Shown: positions 5,523-10,978 of the stretch, in pieces
Numbering within the stretch: the first letter of the stretch is position 1
How the letters are laid out: every line of letters starts with the position of its first letter
Source of the DNA: Deltaproteobacteria bacterium
GTDB taxonomy: Bacteria > Desulfobacterota > Syntrophia > Syntrophales > UBA2210
Assembly: GCA_030603465.1 (NCBI GenBank)
Contig: JAUVXT010000073.1
Span: forward strand, 1 to 10,978
Direction of reading: 5' to 3'
DNA length: 10,978 nucleotides
The notes under the pieces: generated by a model
What the model was told of the DNA's origin: nothing
Database searches by the model: none
The model's input: the letters and a program-made list of their open reading frames with translations, nothing else
Position numbers and translations under genes: made by a program

Positions 5523-5858
5523 ATGTTGGGTACAAAAAGGCAAGGAATTCATATTAAGAAAGGTGATATGGTAAGGGTAGTAGCCGGGAAAGAAAAAGGG
5601 AAGACCGGCAAGGTGCTCAAGGTGATCAGCGAGAAAAAACATGTGGTGATAGAAAAGCTGAACACCATTAAGAAGCATCAGAAACCCGATGCCCAGGGGA
5701 AAGGCGGGATCGTCGAAAAAGAGGGCTCAATGCACATATCCAATGTAGCAATTTTATGCAACAAATGCGATGCCGGAGTCCGGGTAGGCTATAAGGTGCT
5801 GGAAAATGCCAAAAAGGTACGTATTTGCAAGAAATGTGAAGAGATATTGGACGAATAG
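5523..5858 (+). CDS. rplX: 50S ribosomal protein L24
   Basis: L24 starts 50S assembly and has a KOW domain near the tunnel exit. The 111-residue product has the KOW motif at about 12-40 (KKGDMVRVVAGKEKGKTGKV) and KLNTIKKHQKP around 45-54. The C-terminal part contains two Cys pairs, C79-x2-C82 and C102-x2-C105, which resemble a small zinc ribbon; this form is common in many bacteria but is missing in E. coli L24. I infer zinc binding from the spacing only. AGAAGGGGA at 5506-5514 lies eight bases before ATG 5523. Confidence 0.97.
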   Translation: MLGTKRQGIHIKKGDMVRVVAGKEKGKTGKVLKVISEKKHVVIEKLNTIKKHQKPDAQGKGGIVEKEGSMHISNVAILCNKCDAGVRVGYKVLENAKKVRICKKCEEILDE

Positions 5859-5873
5859 ACTGAGGATGAATCA

Positions 5874-6413
5874 ATGGCGAGATTGAAAGAACATTACAGA
5901 GAAAAGGTAATTCCTGCCTTAATCAAGGAACTTAAATATAAGAATGTAATGGAGATTCCCAAACTCGAGAAAATTGTTGTGAATATGGGTTTGGGAGAGG
6001 CGATCCATAATATAAAGATACTGGATAATGCGGTGCAGGAGCTTGCTGCAATTGTGGGACAGAGACCAGTCATAACCAAAGCAAGGAAATCGATTGCTAC
6101 CTTCAAGTTGCGTCAGGGTATGTCTATCGGTTGCATGGTAACCTTAAGGGCTGAAATGATGTACGAGTTCCTCGATAGGCTCGCCAATATTGCTATTCCC
6201 AGGATAAGGGATTTTAGAGGAATATCACCAAAATCCTTTGACGGCAGAGGGAATTTTTCTATGGGGATGAATGAACATTATATATTCCCCGAGATCGATT
6301 ATGACAAAATAGAGAATGTCTTGGGGATGAATATAGCGATAGTTACGACTGCCAAGACGGATGATGAGGCAAGAGAACTTCTAAGATTGATGGGTGTTCC
6401 ATTCCGTAATTAG
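5874..6413 (+). CDS. rplE: 50S ribosomal protein L5
   Basis: L5 binds 5S rRNA with L18 and forms the central protuberance, contacting P-site tRNA and S13. The product has 179 residues, as in E. coli. It shows IPKLEKIVVNMGLGEA at 28-43, GQRPVITKARKSIATFKLR at 62-80, RIRDFRGISPKSFDGRGNFSM at about 110-130 and the C-terminal TTAKTDDEARELLRLMGVPF. GAGGAT at 5862-5867 sits six bases before the ATG. It is 15 bases after rplX and 12 before rpsN. Confidence 0.98.
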   Translation: MARLKEHYREKVIPALIKELKYKNVMEIPKLEKIVVNMGLGEAIHNIKILDNAVQELAAIVGQRPVITKARKSIATFKLRQGMSIGCMVTLRAEMMYEFLDRLANIAIPRIRDFRGISPKSFDGRGNFSMGMNEHYIFPEIDYDKIENVLGMNIAIVTTAKTDDEARELLRLMGVPFRN

Positions 6414-6425
6414 AGAGGAGTTGGT

Positions 6426-6611
6426 GTGGCAAAAAAATCTTTAATAGCAAAAGCGAAGAAAGAGAAGAAGTTTTCTGTTAGAGAATATAATCGGTGCCCC
6501 CTGTGCGGCAGACCTCGCGCATATTACAGGAAATTTGATATGTGCAGGATATGTTTGAGGAAACGTGCGCTTAACGGGGAATTGCCAGGTATGATCAAAT
6601 CAAGTTGGTAG
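6426..6611 (+). CDS. rpsN: 30S ribosomal protein S14, zinc-binding (type Z) form
   Basis: S14 is in the head of the 30S subunit, next to S3 and S10. This is the short form of 61 residues, not the roughly 100-residue zinc-free form of E. coli. It carries all four zinc ligands: C24-x2-C27 (CPLC) and C40-x2-C43 (CRIC), followed by LRKRALNGELPGMIKSSW. Because the four-cysteine copy is the one in the main operon, the organism depends on zinc for this protein unless a zinc-free paralogue exists elsewhere. The start is GTG at 6426, with AGAGGAG at 6414-6420 five bases upstream. Confidence 0.97.
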   Translation: MAKKSLIAKAKKEKKFSVREYNRCPLCGRPRAYYRKFDMCRICLRKRALNGELPGMIKSSW

Positions 6612-6623
6612 AGGAGATATGAG

Positions 6624-7028
6624 ATGGGAGTTTCCGACCCTATTGCTGATATGCTTACGAGAGTCAGGAATGCAAATCGGATGCGATTTAAGAGTGTCGA
6701 TGTTCTGGTATCAAAGACCAATCTCAGTATCGTGAAGGTGCTGAAGAAGGAGGGCTTCATAGGCGGATATGATGTCAGGAAAGATCCTGCCGGATCGCAT
6801 AATGTGTTGAGAATTTATCTCAAATACACGGATTCAAAAGAAAAAATTATAACAGACATACAAAGGATAAGTAAGCCGAGCAAAAGGGTTTATGTGAAAA
6901 GTAAAAAAATACCGAAGGTCTTGAACGGTTACGGGATAGCTATTCTTTCGACGTCCAGGGGCATAATGACTGACAAAGAGGCCCGGGCGATTGATGCCGG
7001 TGGTGAGATCCTCTGTAGTGTATGGTAG
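6624..7028 (+). CDS. rpsH: 30S ribosomal protein S8
   Basis: S8 binds helix 21 of 16S rRNA and in E. coli represses the spc operon by binding a mimic near the rplE start. The product has 134 residues. It shows SDPIADMLTRVRNA at 4-17, KRVYVKSKKIPKVLNGYGIAILSTSRGIMTD over about 87-117, then KEAR and the terminus GGEILCSVW. The last tyrosine usually found there (LCYVW) is serine. GAGGAG (6611-6616) overlaps the rpsN stop and lies seven bases before ATG 6624. I could not identify an S8-binding mimic by eye around rplE. Confidence 0.97.
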   Translation: MGVSDPIADMLTRVRNANRMRFKSVDVLVSKTNLSIVKVLKKEGFIGGYDVRKDPAGSHNVLRIYLKYTDSKEKIITDIQRISKPSKRVYVKSKKIPKVLNGYGIAILSTSRGIMTDKEARAIDAGGEILCSVW

Positions 7029-7040
7029 ATTAGGTTGTAT

Positions 7041-7046
7041 GGGGAG
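7041..7046 (+). promoter_or_regulatory. Ribosome binding site deciding the rplF start
   Basis: GGGGAG lies eight bases before ATG 7055 but only two before the in-frame TTG at 7049. This spacing selects the ATG, which also gives the family start MSRVG. Confidence 0.75.
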
Positions 7047-7054
7047 ACTTGTTT

Positions 7055-7594
7055 ATGTCGAGAGTTGGAAGTAAGCCGATAAAAATTCCGTCTGGTGTAA
7101 AGATAACCCGGGATAATTCGCTGATTACGGTTGAGGGACCCAAGGGAGTCCTTTCCAGAGAAATTTCTAAAGAAATTGATATTGAACTTGATAAGGATGA
7201 AGTGCTTGTGAAGAGGCTCTCTGACGATAAGAGAGGGCGATCCCTGCACGGGCTTTCAAGGACGTTGATTGCAAATATGATAATCGGGGTCAATGAAGGA
7301 TTTGAAAAGGCCCTCGAAATAGTGGGAGTTGGATATCGCGGAGAGGTGGACGGAGATATATTGAGGCTCGCCATCGGTTTTTCAAGGCCGGCGGAGTACA
7401 GGATTGCGAAAGGTGTCTCCATTAAGGTAGAAAAACTTGTGAATATGGTGGTTTCCGGTATTGATAAAGAACTGGTTGGAAAGGTGGCAGCCGATATCAG
7501 GAGTTTGAAGAAGCCTGAACCATATAAGGGGAAGGGCATAAGGTATGCCGGCGAACACATAAGGAGAAAGGTTGGAAAATCCGCAGGTGCGTAA
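7055..7594 (+). CDS. rplF: 50S ribosomal protein L6
   Basis: L6 lies near the factor-binding site and the sarcin-ricin loop. The 179-residue product has the duplicated L6 fold: an N-terminal repeat with MSRVGSKPIKIP and ITVEGPKGVLSREI, and a C-terminal repeat with VVSGIDKELVGKVAADIR and the signature EPYKGKGIRYAGE at about 155-167. ATG 7055 is preferred over TTG 7049 on ribosome-site spacing and homology. The motif usually written SHPV reads SRPA here. rplR follows after 26 bases. Confidence 0.97.
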   Translation: MSRVGSKPIKIPSGVKITRDNSLITVEGPKGVLSREISKEIDIELDKDEVLVKRLSDDKRGRSLHGLSRTLIANMIIGVNEGFEKALEIVGVGYRGEVDGDILRLAIGFSRPAEYRIAKGVSIKVEKLVNMVVSGIDKELVGKVAADIRSLKKPEPYKGKGIRYAGEHIRRKVGKSAGA

Positions 7595-7620
7595 TATGAT
7601 CTTGGAGGAGATATAGTATC

Positions 7621-7989
7621 TTGGCAACTATAAAAAAGCTAAAAAAGATAAGGAATAGACGCGAGAAAAGGGTGCGGAGCAAGATGTCCGGTACCGAAGA
7701 AAGACCGCGTCTTTCGGTTTTCCGGAGTTCGCGGTATATATATGTGCAGGCAATTGCGGATGATGTGGGCAAAACGCTGGCGGATGCCTCCAATCTCAGC
7801 AAAGATCTCAGAGGAACTCTCGATAAGATGAATAAGGTGGATGCGGCCAGAGAAGTTGGCAAGGTTATGGCAAAGAGGCTGCAATCTAAAAATATAAAAA
7901 CAGCCGTTTTCGATAGGGGAAGATTCCTCTACCAGGGACGCGTTAAGGCCCTTGCGGAAGCGGTAAGGGAAGCTGGTGTGGTAATATAG
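7621..7989 (+). CDS. rplR: 50S ribosomal protein L18
   Basis: L18 joins L5 on 5S rRNA to build the central protuberance. The 122 residues have the basic N-terminus (KKIRNRREKRVRSKM), ERPRLSVFRSSRYIYVQAI at 27-45 and the C-terminal VFDRGRFLYQGRVKALAEA at 96-114. The usual YHGRVKA has glutamine in place of histidine (Q105). The start is TTG at 7621. GGAGGAG at 7604-7610 is strong but ten bases away, a little long. There is no ATG before codon 22, which would remove conserved basic residues. One base separates it from rpsE. Confidence 0.96.
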   Translation: MATIKKLKKIRNRREKRVRSKMSGTEERPRLSVFRSSRYIYVQAIADDVGKTLADASNLSKDLRGTLDKMNKVDAAREVGKVMAKRLQSKNIKTAVFDRGRFLYQGRVKALAEAVREAGVVI

Positions 7990-7990
7990 A

Positions 7991-8506
7991 ATGGAAAAGA
8001 CTCGTCGCAATGTGGATAGGGTAAATATGGAAGAACATGAGATTCTGGATAAGGTGGTTACAATTAACAGGACGGCCAAGGTTGTAAAGGGTGGCAGGAG
8101 ATTCAGATTCAGTGCCATAGTTGCTGTCGGAGATGGAAAAGGGTCCGTGGGAGTTGGACTGGGAAAGGCCCATGAGGTGCCTGAAGCCATCAGGAAGGGA
8201 ACGGAAAAGGCCAAGAAGGCGATGATCAAGGTAGCCGTCCAGAACAAGACCATTCCTTACGAGATTATTGGTCACTATGGTGCAGGAAGAGTGCTTTTGA
8301 AACCGGCATCGGAAGGTACCGGACTTATCGCGGGAGGAGCGGTGAGAGCCATACTGGAAATGGCGGGAATTCAAAACATATTGACTAAATGTCTGGGATC
8401 ACACAATCCGCACAACCTGGTAAAAGCGACGATGGACGGGTTGAAGAGATTGACGGACCCCGTTGAGATTGCGGCCAAACGAGGGAAAGATATTTCTGAG
8501 ATCTAA
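7991..8506 (+). CDS. rpsE: 30S ribosomal protein S5
   Basis: S5 is at the mRNA entry site and affects decoding accuracy; it acts with S3 and S4. The 171 residues comprise an N-terminal dsRBD-like domain with VVTINRTAKVVKGGRRFRFSA (22-42) and GDGKGSVGVGLGKAHEVPEAI (48-67, approximate), then the C-terminal domain with KPASEGTGLIAGGAVRAILE and AAKRGKDISEI. ATG 7991 has no good ribosome site but follows the rplR stop by one base, and the MEKTRR opening resembles other deltaproteobacterial S5 proteins. ATG 8027 (159 residues) has AGGG five bases upstream and is a real alternative. rpmD follows after a 24-base gap. Confidence 0.95.
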   Translation: MEKTRRNVDRVNMEEHEILDKVVTINRTAKVVKGGRRFRFSAIVAVGDGKGSVGVGLGKAHEVPEAIRKGTEKAKKAMIKVAVQNKTIPYEIIGHYGAGRVLLKPASEGTGLIAGGAVRAILEMAGIQNILTKCLGSHNPHNLVKATMDGLKRLTDPVEIAAKRGKDISEI

Positions 8507-8517
8507 ATATTTAAGAT

Positions 8518-8524
8518 TGAGGTG
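8518..8524 (+). promoter_or_regulatory. Ribosome binding site deciding the rpmD start
   Basis: TGAGGTG ends six bases before GTG 8531. The in-frame GTG at 8522 lies inside this site and so cannot be served by it. This supports 8531 and a 65-residue L30. Confidence 0.7.
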
Positions 8525-8530
8525 CATTCG

Positions 8531-8728
8531 GTGGGAAGGCGACTTAAGGTAAAGCAGATTAAGAGTTATATAGGACGACCCAAGAAGCAGAGAGCGATAC
8601 TTCGCGGTATGGGGCTGGGTAAATTGCAGAAGAGTGTTTACCTGAAGGATGCCCCCGAGATTCGTGGTATGATAAAAAAGGTAGAACATTTGGTCTCGGT
8701 GGAAGAATACGAGGTGGATCAAACATGA
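8531..8728 (+). CDS. rpmD: 50S ribosomal protein L30
   Basis: L30 is a small peripheral 50S protein. The 65-residue product (59 in E. coli) has LKVKQIKSYIGRPKKQRAIL near the N-terminus, then RGMGLGKLQKSV and the signature DAPEIRGMIKKVEHLVSVEE at 40-59. I chose GTG 8531 over GTG 8522 because TGAGGTG is correctly spaced only for the former. The TGA stop overlaps the rplO ATG as ATGA, so L30 and L15 are probably made by coupled translation. The six-residue extension after VEE is unremarkable and may simply reflect this overlap. Confidence 0.95.
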   Translation: MGRRLKVKQIKSYIGRPKKQRAILRGMGLGKLQKSVYLKDAPEIRGMIKKVEHLVSVEEYEVDQT

Positions 8729-9165
8729 AGTTGAGTGAATTAAGACGTCCCCAGGGTGCGATTAAAAAGAGAAAGCGGGTAGGACGAGGGGCGGGATCCG
8801 GCCACGGAGGAACATCCTGCAGGGGATCGAAGGGACAGAATTCCAGATCCGGCGGCGGAGTAAAACCCGGTTTCGAGGGGGGCCAGATGCCCCTGACGAG
8901 GAGATTGCCCAAAAGAGGATTTTACAACAGATTCAGGAAAGATATAATAATTATTAATCTGGAGAAGTTGACGAAATTTCCCGAAGGTTCCGTTGTTGAT
9001 GCCGAGGTCCTTTTGGATGAAGGTATCATAAAAAGGAAGGGCGACGGAATCAAGATACTTGGAAAGGGTGCTATAAATTATTCACTGACGGTGAAAGCGA
9101 ATGCCGTAAGCCAGGGCGCAAGGGAAAAAATCGAGGCGTCGGGCGGTTCAATAGAGGTTATTTAA
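8725..9165 (+). CDS. rplO: 50S ribosomal protein L15
   Basis: L15 is a late-assembling 50S protein with a long glycine- and arginine-rich N-terminal extension that reaches into 23S rRNA. The 146 residues (144 in E. coli) show KRVGRGAGSGHGGTSCRGSK at 17-36, the continuing PGFEGGQMPLTRRLPKRGF at 48-66, and a C-terminal globular domain ending SGGSIEVI. The start overlaps the rpmD stop by four bases; GAGGTGGA at 8711-8718 is six bases upstream. secY follows after one base. Confidence 0.97.
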   Translation: MKLSELRRPQGAIKKRKRVGRGAGSGHGGTSCRGSKGQNSRSGGGVKPGFEGGQMPLTRRLPKRGFYNRFRKDIIIINLEKLTKFPEGSVVDAEVLLDEGIIKRKGDGIKILGKGAINYSLTVKANAVSQGAREKIEASGGSIEVI

Positions 9166-9166
9166 A

Positions 9167-10474
9167 GTGCTGGGTGGTTTTAAAAATATAACAAAAATAC
9201 CGGAATTGCAGAAGAGGATATTAATTTCATTTCTTCTGCTTGCCGTTTACCGGATAGGTGTGCATGTCCCTACTCCCGGTATTGACACACAGGCCCTGTC
9301 TGCTTTTTTTGATCAGGCGCGTGGTTCCCTTCTCGGCCTATTTGATATGTTTGCCGGGGGAGCTCTGAGTACGCTGTCCGTATTTGCCCTGGGAATAATG
9401 CCCTATATCAGCGCGTCCATTATTCTGCAGTTGCTCACTGTCGTCGTTCCCCATCTGGAAAAGCTGTCTAAAGAGGGAGACTCGGGGAGAAGAAAGATAA
9501 CCCAGTATACAAGATACGGGACGGTTCTTTTAAGTATAGTGCAGGGATTTGGAATATCCATCGGTCTTGAAAATATGGCCGGTCCTTCGGGATTGTCCGT
9601 CGTTCTTATCCCCGGCTGGGAATTCCGGTTGATGACGGTAATAACCTTAACGGCAGGCACGTCATTTATCATGTGGCTTGGAGAACAGATTACGGAGAGA
9701 GGAATCGGCAACGGGATATCGCTCATCATCTTTGCCGGAATCGTGGCACGAGGGCCGGCAGGAGTTTTTAATACATTTCGTTTGCTGTCAACGGGCGAAA
9801 TGGGAATCTTCTTTGCGGTCATTCTTATTTTGATGATGATTGCCGTAGTTGGTATCATTGTATTTGTGGAGAGCGGCCAGAGAAGGATACCGGTACAGTA
9901 TGCAAAAAGGATAATAGGGAGAAAAATGTATGGTGGACAGACTACGCATCTCCCATTAAAGGTTAATACGGCGGGCGTAATTCCGCCAATATTCGCATCG
10001 TCTATCATAATGTTCCCGGCTACTATTGCAAATTTTGTAACCCATCCATGGATGGAAATGGTGAAGGGTTTGCTGATGCCCGGGAGTATTTTTTATGAGC
10101 TCCTCTATGTGGCATTTATCGTTTTCTTCTGTTATTTCTACACGGCCGTTACATTTAATCCCGTGGATGTGGCCGATAACATGAAAAAGAATGGAGGATA
10201 TGTGCCGGGTATCAGACCGGGTAAGAGGACGTCTGAATATATAGACAGAGTTCTGACGAGACTTACATTCAGTGGCGCGATATATGTGTCTGCTGTTTGT
10301 GTCCTTCCCAGTCTTCTTATGACAAAGTTTAATGTTCCCTTTTACTTTGGAGGCACCGCTCTCCTTATTGTGGTGGGTGTGGCGCTCGATACGGCCGGTC
10401 AAATCGAAACCCATCTCCTGACCCGTCAATATGAGGGTTTTATGAAGAAGGGCCGAGTGGCTAGAAGACGCTGA
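9167..10474 (+). CDS. secY: Protein translocase subunit SecY
   Basis: SecY is the pore of the SecYEG translocon in the cytoplasmic membrane; it exports unfolded proteins with SecA and inserts membrane proteins with SRP. The 435 residues (443 in E. coli) show about ten hydrophobic segments, roughly at 18-35, 69-94, 115-134, 150-170, 184-205, 212-235, 270-290, 309-329, 365-388 and 391-412. Family markers are PTPGID (35-40), GIMPYISASIILQLL (76-90), TERGIGNGISLIIFAGIV (176-193) and the cytosolic loop NPVDVADNMKKNGGYVPGIRPG (331-352), whose IRPG arginine is important for SecA-driven export in E. coli. The start is GTG, with AGAGGT (9153-9158) eight bases upstream. Placement after rplO is the classic spc arrangement. 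Confidence 0.98.
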   Translation: MLGGFKNITKIPELQKRILISFLLLAVYRIGVHVPTPGIDTQALSAFFDQARGSLLGLFDMFAGGALSTLSVFALGIMPYISASIILQLLTVVVPHLEKLSKEGDSGRRKITQYTRYGTVLLSIVQGFGISIGLENMAGPSGLSVVLIPGWEFRLMTVITLTAGTSFIMWLGEQITERGIGNGISLIIFAGIVARGPAGVFNTFRLLSTGEMGIFFAVILILMMIAVVGIIVFVESGQRRIPVQYAKRIIGRKMYGGQTTHLPLKVNTAGVIPPIFASSIIMFPATIANFVTHPWMEMVKGLLMPGSIFYELLYVAFIVFFCYFYTAVTFNPVDVADNMKKNGGYVPGIRPGKRTSEYIDRVLTRLTFSGAIYVSAVCVLPSLLMTKFNVPFYFGGTALLIVVGVALDTAGQIETHLLTRQYEGFMKKGRVARRR

Positions 10475-10505
10475 TCTTGTACATTGAATTAAGGTAATAT
10501 TGTTG

Positions 10506-10978
10506 ATGGTGATCCTTAAATCTTCAGAAGAAATCGAGCGGATGCGGGAGAGTAATTCTATTGTAGCCGACATATTGAGTGGATTAAAGGCCCTGATCGA
10601 ACCCGGATTGGCGACACTGGAACTGGATAGATATGCGGAATCGGAGGCACTGAAGAAGGGATCAAAACCGGCTTTCAAAGGTTACAGAAACTATCCCTAT
10701 TCGCTCTGTGTATCAGTAAATAGCGAGGTGGTTCACGGCTTTCCATCGAAGAGGATACTCGTTGATGGCGATATAGTAAGTATCGATTTCGGTGTAGACT
10801 ATAAAGGATATTACGGAGATTCGGCGGCTACATTTGCAGTGGGAATGGTATCGGACGGGGCCGCTCGATTAATGAGCGTTACGAAGAAATCGCTGTACAA
10901 AGGTATAGAGCAGGCGATCCCCGGCAATAGAGTGGGAGATATATCTTTTGCAGTACAAAAGACTGCTGAATCAGCGGG
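10506..10978 (+). CDS. map: Methionine aminopeptidase, type I, N-terminal part (runs off the window)
   Basis: This metalloenzyme removes the initiator methionine from new proteins as they leave the ribosome. The window holds 157 codons and ends mid-codon with no stop. Visible family features are EEIERMRESNSIVADIL at 8-24, VNSEVVHGFP at 71-80 with the substrate-contacting His77, and the metal ligands Asp94 (SIDFG) and Asp105 (GDSA). The remaining ligands (one His and two Glu in E. coli) lie beyond the edge. ATG 10506 is preferred; AAGGT at 10491-10495 is ten bases upstream, and a TTG at 10503 is the alternative. It follows secY by 31 bases, with no adk between. I see no promoter or terminator in that gap. 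Confidence 0.95.
   Translation, partial: MVILKSSEEIERMRESNSIVADILSGLKALIEPGLATLELDRYAESEALKKGSKPAFKGYRNYPYSLCVSVNSEVVHGFPSKRILVDGDIVSIDFGVDYKGYYGDSAATFAVGMVSDGAARLMSVTKKSLYKGIEQAIPGNRVGDISFAVQKTAESA

Noticed and set aside
8522..8530. GTG at 8522 as the rpmD start
   Set aside because: It falls inside the TGAGGTG ribosome site that properly serves GTG 8531, and the extra three residues are not part of the L30 family.
10475..10505. Possible promoter between secY and map (TTGTAC and TAATAT)
   Set aside because: The two elements are only 12 bases apart rather than about 17, and one overlaps the ribosome-site region of map. No convincing promoter is seen.
9956..10678. A 240-codon open frame on the minus strand across the end of secY and the start of map
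   Set aside because: It lies antisense to two clearly recognised genes, its translation resembles no family I know, and it has no start-site context. It is a shadow of the coding strand's codon bias.

Overview
The window is a contiguous, one-directional piece of a bacterial ribosomal-protein superoperon (S10 and spc clusters) with the tail of the str operon in front. All 24 genes I can support lie on the + strand. They run: end of tuf, rpsJ, rplC, rplD, rplW, rplB, rpsS, rplV, rpsC, rplP, rpmC, rpsQ, rplN, rplX, rplE, rpsN, rpsH, rplF, rplR, rpsE, rpmD, rplO, secY, start of map. There are no RNA genes, mobile elements, CRISPR arrays or gene-free stretches over 300 bases.

Organism: the proteins (for example L3 with GASAYPARVFKG, S10 with INKY and VDKKSREQFEIRTHKR, the four-cysteine S14, and L24 with two CxxC pairs) look to me like the Deltaproteobacteria/Desulfobacterota, perhaps a Syntrophales-like or sulfate-reducer-like lineage. 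This is pattern recognition from memory, not a search. Two features fit a slow-growing organism: arginine is mostly AGA/AGG and isoleucine is often ATA, even in these normally highly expressed genes. Start codons are mixed, with GTG or TTG in rpsS, rpsC, rpsN, rplR, rpmD and secY.

Layout: bases 2-79 encode the last 25 residues of EF-Tu. rpsJ (S10) follows after 36 bases, so it appears to ride on the tuf transcript rather than having its own long leader. The rpsJ-rplC gap (425-505, 81 bases) is by far the longest in the window and the only one with clear non-coding structure: a 14-bp terminator-like hairpin ending in a T-rich run. A strong Shine-Dalgarno sequence sits in its 5' arm, and a 19-codon ORF ends exactly on the rplC start (ATGA). 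From rplC to map, gaps run from -11 to 31 bases, with several stop/start overlaps (rplD-rplW, rplP-rpmC, rpmD-rplO) that suggest translational coupling.

The products make large-subunit proteins (L2-L6, L14-L16, L18, L22-L24, L29, L30), small-subunit proteins (S3, S5, S8, S10, S14, S17, S19), the SecY channel that receives exported nascent chains, and methionine aminopeptidase, which trims them at the ribosome exit. adk, often found between secY and map, is absent here.

The window is mostly ordinary core genome. I see no undescribed enzyme or defence system. The one region that deserves a second look is 425-509, a candidate attenuator or translational switch between rpsJ and rplC.
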